DNA from: Pelobates cultripes
Lineage: Eukaryota; Chordata; Amphibia; Anura; Pelobatidae
Assembly: GCA_933207985.1 (NCBI GenBank)
Contig: OW240914.1
Span: 135,191,672 to 135,255,671 of the forward strand
DNA: 64,000 bases
Direction: 5' to 3'
In this document: positions 54,960 to 64,000 of the stretch, piece after piece
Position numbering within the stretch: the stretch's first letter is position 1
Layout: each line of letters starts with the position of its first letter
Translations under genes and position numbers: made by a program
Notes under the pieces: generated by a model
What the model was told of the DNA's origin: nothing
Seen by the model: only the letters and a program-made list of their open reading frames with translations
Database searches by the model: none

Positions 54960-56345
54960 TGTACCAGACTCACAGGATCAGTGGGCCCCTCGGTAAAGGA
55001 TCTGTACTTCTCCTGTTTACAAGATCCGTAGCTTCCCGTGTACTGGATCTGTGGCTCCTCATTTAAGAGATCTGTACCTCTCCCGTTTACAAGATCCGTA
55101 GCTTCCCGTGTACTTGATCAGTGGCTCTTCATTTAAGAGATCTGTTCCTCTCCCGTGTACTGGATCCGTGGCTCCTCATTTAAGAGATCTGTTCCTCTCC
55201 CGTGTACAAGATCCGTAGCTTCCCGTGTACTGGATCCGTGGCTCCTCATTTAAGAGATCTGTACCTCTCCCGTTTACAAGATCCGTAGCTTCCCGTGTAC
55301 TGGATCCGTGGCTCCTCATTTAAGAGATCTGTTCTTCTCCCGTGTACAAGATCCGTAGCTTCCCGTGTACTGGATCCGTGGCTCCTCATTTAAGAGATCT
55401 GTTCCTCTCCCGTTTACAAGATCCGTAGCTTCCCGTGTACTGGATCAGTGGCTCCTCATTTAAAAGATCTGTTCTTCTCCCGTGTACAAAATCCGTAGCT
55501 TCCCATGTACTGGATCGGTGGCTCCTCATTTAAGAGATCTGTTCCACTCCCGTGTACAAGATCCGTAGCTTCCCGTGTACTTGATCCGTGGCTCCTCATT
55601 TAAGAGATCTGTTCCTCTCCCATGTACAAGATCCGTAGCTTCCCGTGTACTTGATCCGTGGCTCTTCATTTAAGAGATCTGTTCCTCTCCCGTGTACTGG
55701 ATCCGTGGCTCCTCATTTAAGAGATCTGTTCCTCTCCCGTGTACAAGATCCGTAGCTTCCCGTGTACTGGATCCGTGGCTCCTCATTTAAGAGATCTGTA
55801 CCTCTCCCGTTTACAAGATCCGTAGCTTCCCGTGTACTGGATCCGTGGCTCCTCATTTAAAAGATCTGTTCCTCTCCCGTTTACAAAATCCGTAGCTTCC
55901 CGTGTACTGGATCCGTGGCTCCTCATTTAAGAGATCTGTTCCTCTCCCGTGTACAAGATCCGTAGCTTCCCGTGTACTGGATCCGTGGCTCCTCATTTAA
56001 GAGATCGGTTCCTCTCCCATGTACAAGATCCATAGCTTCCCGTGTACTGGATCCGTGGCTCCTCATTTAAGAAATCTGTTCCTCTCCCGTTTACAAGATC
56101 CGTAGCTTCCCGTGTACTGGATCCGTGGCTCCTCATTTAAGAGATCTGTTCTTCTCCCGTTTAAAAGATCTGTAGCTTCCCGTGTACTGGATCCGTGGCT
56201 CCTCATTTAAGAGATCTGTACCTCTCCTGTGTACAGGGCACATGGCTACCCTATTTATAATATACGTAGCTTCCAATGTACTGCATCAGTGGCTCCTCAT
56301 TTTAAAGATCTGTTCCTCCCCCATGTACAGGATCTGTGGTTCCCC
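54960..56345. repeat. 70-bp minisatellite made of three 23-bp sub-units
   Basis: About 19 units of 70 bases: gatccgtagcttcccgtgta ct, ggatccgtggctcctcattt aa, gagatctgttcctctcccgt gtacaa. Each third resembles the others (GATC + gt/tg + gctcc/cttcc/cctctcc). Edge copies at 55130 and 55690 lack one third. A few units carry gtacctc in place of gttcctc. Confidence 0.95.
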
Positions 56346-56414
56346 CGTGTGAAGAAATCTCCCTATTTTGCTTCAAAGTGACAATCTGCATTCCCTTGTT
56401 TTCTGTTATGTTCC

Positions 56415-56762
56415 CCTATGGCATTCGGTAGATATAACTATCGAATCGAGACCACCCCGTTTCCAATTATGAGTATTTTACCTCCCAGCTTGATGGGCAT
56501 GTTCGTCGAACTGCATGCATCGCCGCCATTTCGAGACTTCCACGTGTTCGCGGCCATTTTTACGACCGAACAGTGGTGTTTGCCGTCGAGTGTCTGGAAC
56601 TGAAATCGGACACTCAAACAGGCGAACATCGCTGAACCGTCCATACCTTCGGGAGGACCCCGCCAAAACTACCGAATGACCGGGCATTCGGTAGAAAGAC
56701 TAACTAACGGATGGGGATTTCAGCGAACCCCGGATGGCTTCTGGATGGCCGGCCGTTCGGGA
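56415..56762 (+). mobile_element. Gypsy-type LTR fragment
   Basis: Matches the U3 part of the LTR at 47694-48536: gccgccatttcgagacttcc, 'acgtgttcgcggccat', 'caaacaggcgaacatcgctg' and ccggccgttcgggagttttt. Both LTR tips are missing. The right side is interrupted by the element starting at 56771. Confidence 0.8.
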
Positions 56763-56865
56763 GTTTTTACCAGGGCCGGACTGGCCCACCGGGATACTGG
56801 GAAATTTCCCGGTGGGCCGTCGGCACCTGGGGCCGTGCAGACACCTGGGTCTGCTGGCGGCCGCT

Positions 56866-57065
56866 GGGGAGGTCTTCTGGGGGCTTCTTGCGGCCGCTGG
56901 GGGAGATGCGCTGGCTCTGCTCTCCAGCGCGCAGCTGAATGAGACCGGCGCTGGAATATGACGTCATATTCCGGCGCCGGTCTCATTCAGCAGCGCGCGA
57001 GGGCGGGAGAGCAGAGCCAGCGCATCTCCCCCAGCGGCCGCCAGAAGCCCCCAGAAGACCTCCCC
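56866..57065. repeat. Long inverted repeat with TGACGTCA tip
   Basis: Arms of about 90 bases (ggggaggtcttctgggggct ... gagaccggcgctggaat and its complement) meet at TGACGTCA (56959-56966). The arms are unrelated to those of 10441-10665 except for the core around ggaatatgacgtcatattcc. Confidence 0.9.
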
Positions 57066-57079
57066 CTGGCAGGTATTAG

Positions 57080-57293
57080 TAATGTGTCTGTCTGTCTGTA
57101 TGGTGTGTGTCTGTCTGTCTGTGTCATGACGTCTGTCTGTCTATATGGTGTGTGTGTTTGTCTGTCTGTGTCATGGTGTCTGTCTGTATGGTGCGTGTGT
57201 GTCTGTCTGTCCGTCATGGTGTGTCTGTCTGTCCGTCATGGTATGTGTCTGTCTGTGTCATGGTGTGTGTCTGTCTGTGTCATGGTCTGTCAT

Positions 57294-57329
<36 letters not shown>

Positions 57330-57400
57330 TGTCATGGGGTGTGTATCTGTCATGGTATATGTGTGTTTCTGTGTCTGTCATGGTGTAAATGTGTGTTTAA
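57080..57400. repeat. TGTC/TGTG array
   Basis: Units of gtgtctgtctgtgtcatggt with a (TG)15-type run at 57296-57328. Cys-Val-rich open frames here are artefacts. Confidence 0.9.
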
Positions 57401-58046
57401 AAATAGTGTTTTTGCTCACCTTTTTTCCCCCCACGCAGCGTGCTGGTCTCCCCTCGACTGGCCCTGCCTCTATAGCTGAGATCATCAAGCTTGATGATCT
57501 CAGCCAATCCAATGCTTTGCCATAGGATTGGCTGCAAAACGCCACTCCAATTAGCATCTCCTCATAGAGATGCATTGAATCAGTGTATCTCTATGGGGAA
57601 CGTTCAGCACCTACAGAGTGTGGAGGCCATGAATGTAGGTGCACTAACACAGGAAGCACCTCTAGTGACCGTCTGAGTGACTGTCACTAGCAGTGTCACT
57701 TTGAAGCAATGTAAACACTGCCTTTTGTCTGAAAAGTCAGTGTTTAAGTTGAAAAGCCTGTAGGGACATGCTATAGACACCAGTACCACCACATTAAGCT
57801 GTGTGTGTGCGTCTGCTAGTGGTGAGCTTGCTTGCATGCGTGTGCCTGCTAGTGAGTGAGCTTGTGTTTTTTATGTCAATGAGCTGATGTATATCAGTAA
57901 GATTGTTTGTCTATGAGGCTGTGTATCAATGAGCTTGTGTGTGTCACTGAAATGTCAGTGAAATTGCCTGTGTCTGCATGTGCGTGTGCTTACTGTATAA
58001 TTAAACGTTTTACCCTGAAAGGACCAATATTTTATATTAGAAAAAG

Positions 58047-58087
<41 letters not shown>

Positions 58088-58489
58088 CTCAATAATCTGT
58101 CCTGGCAAGACATAGCCTTACATATTACACGCGACAGTATATGGCGCAGTGACTTATGGGGCTGGCACAAATTTTTTTTCCAGGGCTGCTTTGTATCCCC
58201 AGTCCGGCCCTGTGTACAGGTTTTATGGTGTCTTGGAGAGGTACAGGGTCAAATAGAGTGCTTGCGAATTAAATTCTCTGCACTTTCTCCCTGTGTTGTC
58301 AGGCATGTCAATCAAATTTTAATTAATCAAATCACATAATTCTGTTAAAATATTACTTAAATATACACGTAGAATTTTAATATATATGCATTTATAGGTA
58401 TTTAAATTCTACGTGTATACTAATGTAATCTTTTATGTAATTATATGTATTTATCTATCTATACAACACAGTAAAAGGAGTTTTTAAGT

Positions 58490-58628
58490 ACAGCGTGGAT
58501 AGGTATATAAGGCTATCCTAACTATAAGATGCTGCGGCTAGGGACTAATGAAAGTATTTAGAAAATTGGGTAGACTAGATGGGCCGAATGGTTTTTATCT
58601 GCCGTCACATTCTATGTTTCTATGTTTA
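58490..58628 (+). mobile_element. CR1-like LINE 3' tail
   Basis: gggtagactagatgggccga then atggtttttatctgccgtca and cattctatgtttctatgttt. The closing TTCTATGT octamer repeats are the CR1 terminus. Only about 140 bases are present. Confidence 0.8.
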
Positions 58629-58647
58629 TATATTTGCGTTATTTGTA

Positions 58648-58679
58648 AAATATATATATATATATATATGTATTATATG

Positions 58680-58777
<98 letters not shown>

Positions 58778-58851
58778 AAATAGTTAGAATGAAATTACAT
58801 ATGAATATATAATTTATATAAAATTTTGTTTCAGTATTTTATTATTGTAAT

Positions 58852-58944
<93 letters not shown>

Positions 58945-58992
58945 CACTAATATTATTAAAATACACTACGTATGACGTTACATATATAATAT

Positions 58993-59023
<31 letters not shown>

Positions 59024-59025
59024 TC
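58648..59025. repeat. Long (AT)n and (GT)n microsatellites
   Basis: (AT)n at 58648-58668 and 58684-58774 (about 45 repeats), (GT)n(AT)n at 58854-58930 and (AT)n at 58997-59021. Length is likely polymorphic or collapsed in assembly. Confidence 0.95.
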
Positions 59026-59289
59026 CTTTTAATTTATATTGAATTAATTTTTTTACACTTTCAACCAGCAGGTGGACTGTCTGATATTTCAGACAGTCCC
59101 CCTGCTGGCAGATCCACAGCCAGCTATAGGGGGCCTCATTCGCCGGGCGAGGGCTGCCTGGGCTGTCAGGCAGCCCTCCAGAAGAGGAACACGGCGGAGG
59201 TAAGTAAATCTCACCTCCCCTGGGTTTAAGCCTTTACGGCGTTCTATGCCGCCGCAACGGCATGGAACGGCGTTAAGGGATTAAGTGTA

Positions 59290-59722
59290 GCATAAACACT
59301 TCTGGGGAAAAAGGAAGGTTAATTCCTGCTAACAATTTGATTTTGAACAAAAACATTCTCCAAAAACCTTGCAATGGGCGACAACTCCACCAAATATGTA
59401 AAAAAATCTCCTTTTTCTAAGCTGCATCTCCAACATATATCAGATAAGCTTTGATTTATTTTACTAAGTCGACTAGGAACCAGATGTAATCGATTTTAAG
59501 GATCTTGAAGTGTAATTCCACAAAGTTTAAGCATTTGATGTGTTTAGCAACTGTTATCCAAGACTCTTTCCAGTCCTGTATATCTATTTTTTTTTTTTTT
59601 TTAAATAAAAAATACTTTTTTTGTTTGTGCATGAAAGAAAAATCAGGTCTGCTACGCCACAATAACTGCAGAAGACCATTCAGCAACAGGTAGTAACATG
59701 GCATAAAGATTACTGTGCACAA
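59290..59722 (-). pseudogene. L1/Tx1-like ORF2 C-terminal fragment
   Basis: Minus strand: IQDWKESWITVAKHIKCLNF, ELHFKILKIDYIWFLVDL, then after a stop CRCSLEKGDFFTYLVELSPI and ARFLENVF. This matches the C-terminal 'W..IW', 'YKIL.RWY..P.RL' and 'C.RC....GT..HIWW.CP' blocks of L1 ORF2. It overlaps in domain with 59947-60181, so it is a separate copy. Confidence 0.72.
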
Positions 59723-59742
59723 TTTTTACGTAAAATACAGGT

Positions 59743-59946
59743 TACCGTATATACTAGAGTATAAGGCGAGTTTTTCGGCACATTTTTTGTGCTTACATTG
59801 CCATAATACAGACCAGGACCGCCGGGCTCATTACAAGTCCGGCAGTCTTGTTGGGGGCTGGGAGCAAGCTGTTACTTACCTTTACAGCAGCTCCGTTCAG
59901 CTCCCTTCTCCTCCGTGCCGTTCCGCTCCCAGTGTAAATCTTGCGA
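59743..59946 (+). mobile_element. TATACTxGAGTATA-type repeat fragment
   Basis: taccgtatatactagagtat then aaggcgagtttttcggcaca is a terminal motif of a family I associate with frog MITEs. It is followed by a GC-rich body to cttgcgagagccgcggcgtc. The right end joins L1 sequence. Superfamily not determined. Confidence 0.5.
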
Positions 59947-61500
59947 GAGCCGCGGCGTCACAAATCTTTTCCCAATCAGCCCCACTAAATGTGTTATTAA
60001 GGGCCTCCTCCCATTTCCCCATAAAGCGTGGCGCAGCCATGGGTGTGAGCGTTTGTAGGAGGGCGTAGAGGTGCGAGATGCCATGTGGCAGTGGGTCGGG
60101 GTCTGCGCATAGTTGTTCGTAAGCGGTGAGCTCCCTAGTGACTGTTCCTGCGTGGGGCAGGGTCTTTACATAGCTCGCCAACTGTGCGTAGTGGAAGTGG
60201 GTTGCGAATGGTTGGGTATGACCCCCACATAGGTCAGCCAGGGTTCTCAGCCCCTGACCGGAGCATACATGGTGCAGCCGTGGCAGTGGGTTTTTTGCAC
60301 CAGGGCCCGCAGTGCCCTAGGGTCCGTGCCCGGCGGGAAGTCAGGATTATGTGTGAGGGGAAGTAATGGTGACGGGTGTGTGGAGAGCGCGTGTCTACCT
60401 GCATTGCCTCGCCATATCTTCAGAGTCGCTTTCGTATATGTGGAGTAGTGCGTTTCCCTTCCGTCTGTCCCCGCGGGGAGCCACGGGATAAGGGCGGCTG
60501 GGAGCTTAGCTATTCCTTCCTCTACCTGTTTCCATAGTTTGCTGACCCCAGTCTTGGACCACTCCGCAACACGTTGCAGGTGGCATGCCTTGTAGTATAG
60601 TCGGAAGTCCGGTAGAGCCAGACCCCCTCTGCGCTTGGGTTGTTAGCAGTGTGTATTTCAGTCTGGGTCTCCTCCCATCCCAAACAAAAGCCCCTAAAGC
60701 CTGTCGGAGTGTGGTGAAAAACGAGGATGGGATTGTGATGGGCAGGGCCTGGAAGAGGTAAAGTAGTCTCGGTAGAAAATTCATTTTTATTACTTGAATT
60801 CTACCCAGCCAGGAGATGTGCGGGAGGGCCCATTCCCTCATCTCTCTACGGAACTTGGCTAGTATCGGGGCTAAATTCGCTGTGAATAGCTCCGATTCCT
60901 TAACGGTCAGCCAAGTGCCGAGGTATCGGATTTTGTCCGTGGCCCATTGGAACGCAAAACTCTGTCGGAGCTGTGCAGATCTTCTTGCGGGTATGCTTAC
61001 ATTTAAAATATAGGACTTTGAGAAGTTCATCTTATATCCCGAAAACCCTCCAAAGGCCTGGAACTCCTGCACTAAATTGGGGAGGGAGACTTCCGGGTGG
61101 GTTATGAAGAATAGTAGGTCATCCGCATAAGCGGCTAGTTTATGTTGTGTGTCTCCTATGTGTTCCCCCTTGATGTCTGGGTGGTGTCGGATTGTGGTCA
61201 GGAGGGGTTCTAAAGCCAGAACGAAAAGTAGTGGGGACAGGGGACACCCCTGTCGCGTACCGTTGTATATCGGGAACGCCTCTGTGGGTGCCCCGTTGAC
61301 CAGAACATGCACTGTCAAAGGCCTTCTCCGCGTCCGTGGACAGCAGGAGAAGGCCTGTGTCATCCCCTGATCTTCTGTGCATAATCGTGAGGGCCCTGAT
61401 GGTGTCGTCTCTGGCTTCCCGACCCATTAAAAACCCCACCTGGTCCGCATGGACCAGAGAGGGCATGTTCAAAAGGCATATTTTGAACCTTAGCGTGGGA
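59947..61500 (-). pseudogene. L1/Tx1-like ORF2, RT and C-terminal region
   Basis: Minus strand: LVHADQVGFLMGREARDDTI, LSTDAEKAF, then after a short deletion NGTRQGCPLSPLLFVLALEP, AYADDLLFF (intact Asp pair), FSGYKMNFSKS, IRYLGTWL, HISWLGRIQVIKMNFLPRLL and LFQALPI. It ends with KWEEALNNTFSGADWEKICD. About 30 residues are lost at 61320-61370 and later stops appear beyond 60640. It is a different family member from 24867-28203, sharing about half of its residues by eye. Confidence 0.9.
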
Positions 61501-62557
61501 TAATTTTTCCGCTAGCTTGTGCCAAGTGTAGTGGTAATAAGCATTTTTTTTCTGCCTTTTTGACACACAAAGTGAGTTTGCACAGTATATTTTGCAAACC
61601 TTATGTGTGCTACGACTGTATAATACTACATAAGTTGCTCAGCTTGGTCGTCTGAGTCCTCAATAGCCCCGTATGTACCTTTGCCAAGTATATGTGGATG
61701 TTGAAGGGACGCATTTGAGACGCAGCCATTCAGATTTTTTTTTTCTAACTTTTTAGTTTTACGCTGTGTCCATGTTCCATTTTGGAGTAGTTTAGATGGT
61801 TGGTTATTGAAACTTCCCGACAAACACATACTATTTATTAAAGAATACACCCTGGGTTAATTCAAAAGGCATATTTTGAACCTTAGCGGGGGATCATTTT
61901 TTTCTCTAGTTTGTTCCAGGTGTAGTGGTAATGAGCATTTTTTTTTTTTTTTTCATGAAATTTAATTAATAAAATAAATTGAATCCCTGAGGGTCAAAAA
62001 ATAAACAAGCCTAACACCAAATTCCCCACTAACTTCTAGTTACCCCAGCTTGCTAAAGATATCATTTAAAAAAAAATAAAAATTTAAATTAAAATTAACC
62101 CGAGGGTTAAAAAAATTAAAAATTAACACTCAGGGTTTAAAAAAATCAGATGACAGTAAAATGTAGTCCCTGCCGATTGATCACTGTAGTCAGTGGTCAT
62201 TTGGAATGGAAGGGGTTAATTTTATTAAAGCAGGGGAAAGGGGGGTGGGATTTTACTTTAACTTTTTTTTTTTTTTTTATACAGGGAGAAGCAGATCATC
62301 ACTGATCCGTCTCTTTGCACTTCACACTGGACGCGGAAGAGCATGGAGACGGATCGTGAGTCTTTGCAGCACATGTGCTCGCTCTGACAGCACTGTCCCT
62401 GTAGCTGTTCGATCTGAGTGCTCCCGGTCTGCCTTGAAAACCGAGGCGATCTGGGAGTAACTTTAGTAAATGACGGAAATTTTCCGTCAAGGGTCCTTAA
62501 CGTAAGGACAAGCTTGACAGAAAATTTCTGTCTTTGGTCAGGATGGGGTTAATATTA
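61490..62557 (-). mobile_element. TTAAC-ended foldback element, copy 2
   Basis: The complement of 37401-38770. It ends with the hairpin region (gacggaaattttccgtcaag / cttgacagaaaatttctgtc) and ggatggggttaa at 62546-62557. The block aaggcatattttgaacctta occurs twice (61477 and 61865), so this copy has an internal duplication. No coding. Confidence 0.72.
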
Positions 62558-62649
62558 AGTCTCTCCTGATGCATAATACCTCACATGTATGTGTTTCTTT
62601 TATAAAACTGGTTCTTTTGAATGCTGAGCACATGTTACGAAAATAACCT

Positions 62650-63720
62650 GTTTTTTGTCGTAAAGTTGTAGTTATTGATAAAACCTTTTTACTAAATTAT
62701 CTTTCAAACTTTTTTCACCCTCAAAACTATTTGGTCTCTCGAATATTATTCCATCCAAGTTGCTGTCCGTTCTCCGGATGTGCCAGAATTTATTTAATAT
62801 ATGTTTGGTGTTCTTAGTTAAAGCCCAAATTATGGGGATATTTTGATAATTTCTTGAATGGCTTTTTATTTTTTGTTTTTATCTCAATGTTTCATTCCTA
62901 TTCATAGATCTAACCTCCAGTAATTGTTTATCTAAAACAATAGAACCATATTTAAGTGTTTAAAATATTGGTTTGCATGTTAAATTGGTGTGAATCACTG
63001 GAATTTCTTCACATTTTAATAAATTGTCCTTTAGGGATATACTGTAATCAAGGTCATACTGGCAACTGGTTGTGTCAATATAACTATTGATATCAATCTT
63101 TTAAAAAATCATTTTTGTTTTTAATATGGACATTATCCACATTTCCAAATCTAAAATATGTACCTTGGATCATTGTGTTCACATGTAACTACTATATTAC
63201 TTTGATTAATATTTAAAAATTCGATAAATAGTTTGAGGGACATCTCATCTCCCTTCCAAATAAAGTAGATATTGTCGATATACCTGCGATAGAGCACCAA
63301 ATTTGCACTTCAGCAATGATTACCTAGGATGAAATATTTATTCCAGAAAAACAGGAAAGGATTGGCGTAGCTGGGTGCGAACTTTGTCCCTATTGCAGTT
63401 TCGACAAATTGTAAAAAAATACGATCCCTCAAACCAAAAATAATTATTGTGTAAAATCAATTTGAACCCTCCAAAATAAAATCTCTTGGGCTTTCTGGAA
63501 CTGAACTTAATGAAAGAAAATGTTTTTCACTGCCTCACAACCCAGTTGGTTGGTGGGAAATGATTGTATACAAACTACTCACATTGCAAGTAGCAAGCAT
63601 ACAATCCTCTTACCAAACAACCTCCTGTAAGTTTCTGATAAGTTGTTGAATCTTTACGATAAATCGGGTGAGATACCATGACTCACTGGACACAGCCAGA
63701 CGGCATTATCACAATTTGGG
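62650..63720 (-). pseudogene. Penelope-like element reverse transcriptase, decayed
   Basis: Minus strand: CNVSSLYTII (63590-63560), LILHNNYFWFEGSYFF, then QFVETAIGTKFAPSYAN, the Penelope/telomerase-group 'GTxxGTxxAPSYAN' signature (63410-63360). YRRYIDNIYFIWKG follows, where family members have YIDDI, so one catalytic Asp is Asn. The thumb ends with NTKHILNKFWHIRRTDSNLD and LKDNLVKRF (62810-62690). Several frameshifts. The GIY-YIG domain that should follow is absent. Confidence 0.88.
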
Positions 63721-64000
63721 AGGGATATTTAAAGTAGCACTACAGTTAACATATAAAAGCAAGAAAGAGATGTCCCCATGCCTTCTTTCTTGCTTTTATA
63801 TTAATTTCCCCTTTAAAAAAAAAAAAAAAAAAAAAAGTCCTCTTAGAAGGTTGAAACTTACCTTCGTTCCAGCGCCGAGATCCTCAGTAGGCCACGGCCC
63901 CCTTTTGTCAATATAACGAAGTAGCAGGGCATGATGAGACGCTTCTCTTGTAGAAGCGTCATAACTCTCTGGTGCGCATGCACGGCTTTGCCCTGCACCA
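63721..64000. mobile_element. T2-like MITE, cut by window end
   Basis: Starts near tttaaagtagcactacagtt. It has a hairpin (aaaagcaagaaagagatgtc / cttctttcttgctttt), a poly(A) run (63817-63836) and a GC-rich body with an inverted repeat gagacgcttctc / gtagaagcgtc. The right end is outside the window. Confidence 0.55.

Larger units (their letters stand above)
56771..58212. mobile_element. CAGGGCCGGACTGG-ended non-autonomous element
   Basis: Left tip cagggccggactggcccacc and right tip ccagtccggccctg form a 14-base terminal inverted repeat. Next to the left tip is a small hairpin (ggatactgggaaatttcccg). Then come a long hairpin (56866-57065), a TGTC array (57080-57400), T2-type modules (57600-57800) and TA repeats. 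No transposase. CAGGG tips are usual for hAT elements, but the 8-base flanks do not match (gtttttac versus tgtacagg). Confidence 0.72.
58213..59285 (-). mobile_element. TTAA(T/C)CCC-ended foldback element, second copy
   Basis: 58213-58310 (tgtacaggttttatggtgtc onward) is the complement of 42690-42790. 59080-59285 parallels 40590-40910: a ccccctgctgg hairpin, 'ggtaagtaaatctcacctcc', and a subterminal hairpin (ggcgttctatgccg / cggcatggaacgcc). The end is gcgttaagggattaa. AT arrays and a CR1 tail lie inside. The copy is truncated on its other side by the element at 56771-58212. Confidence 0.65.

Noticed and set aside
54960..56345. Regular 70-bp array considered as a tandem RNA gene or centromeric satellite
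   Set aside because: No polymerase III boxes or stable fold seen, and only about 1.4 kb long. Best read as a local minisatellite.

Overview
The window looks like repeat-rich chromosomal DNA of a frog or toad (anuran). Three things point there. A recognisable lung surfactant protein C gene (SFTPC) implies an air-breathing vertebrate. TTAA-flanked MITEs with TTAAAGG ends match the T2/Kolobok type known from Xenopus. The mix of L1/Tx1-like, CR1, L2-like, Penelope-like, Ty3/gypsy and Tc1 elements is usual for anurans. No bacterial, viral or organellar gene organisation is visible. One 100-base run of N (47292-47391) is an assembly gap. The species cannot be named from the sequence alone.

The only host gene I can support is SFTPC on the minus strand. 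Four coding exons lie at 12628-12666, 12305-12457, 9462-9581 and 9023-9130, all with GT-AG junctions and all joined in phase 0. A TATA box sits about 60 bases upstream of the start codon. The exons encode 140 residues: a short cytosolic propeptide with a PPVY motif, a GIPC + KK + poly-Val membrane helix, the linker, and the start of the BRICHOS domain. The last coding exon (second BRICHOS cysteine and C-terminus) was not found to the left of 9023.

Layout. 1-620 is a 34-bp minisatellite. 1205-4022 is an L2-like LINE relic (minus) mixed with T2-type MITEs. 6888-7388 is a TTAA MITE. 7496-8725 is a dead Tc1 element in or beyond SFTPC intron 4. 9023-12735 is SFTPC, with a long-hairpin element (10314-11292) in intron 2. 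13350-20810 holds CA/TG-rich non-autonomous repeats and an LTR-like direct duplication. 20900-21590 is a second L2-like reverse transcriptase (plus). 23660-24235 is a Penelope-like fragment abutting the poly(A) end of an L1-like element on the minus strand (24236-28203). 28692-31030 and 44940-46457 are two opposite-facing copies of a large non-autonomous element with kilobase-scale pyrimidine/purine tracts. 33037-35250 is an L1 with ORF1 and a deleted ORF2. 35263-36130 is the GIY-YIG end of a Penelope-like element. 37401-43877 is a nest of TTAAC-ended foldback elements, a CR1 split by a MITE, and a solo LTR. 46560-48990 holds a Tc1 fragment, the assembly gap, a gypsy RNase H plus 3' LTR, and an L2 tail. 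48991-56340 is mostly unique sequence with several large minisatellites. 56415-64000 again holds nested LTR, foldback, CR1, L1 and Penelope-like relics.

Almost every long open reading frame outside SFTPC is a transposon relic or a low-complexity translation of a satellite. Nested insertions give a relative history: CR1 before the MITE inside it, the foldback element before the solo LTR inside it. I found no convincing new multi-gene system. The most interesting points are the frog SFTPC details, the gypsy element with RNase H directly next to the polypurine tract, the TTAA MITE whose removal restores a CR1 reading frame, and the hairpin elements that share a TGACGTCA tip.
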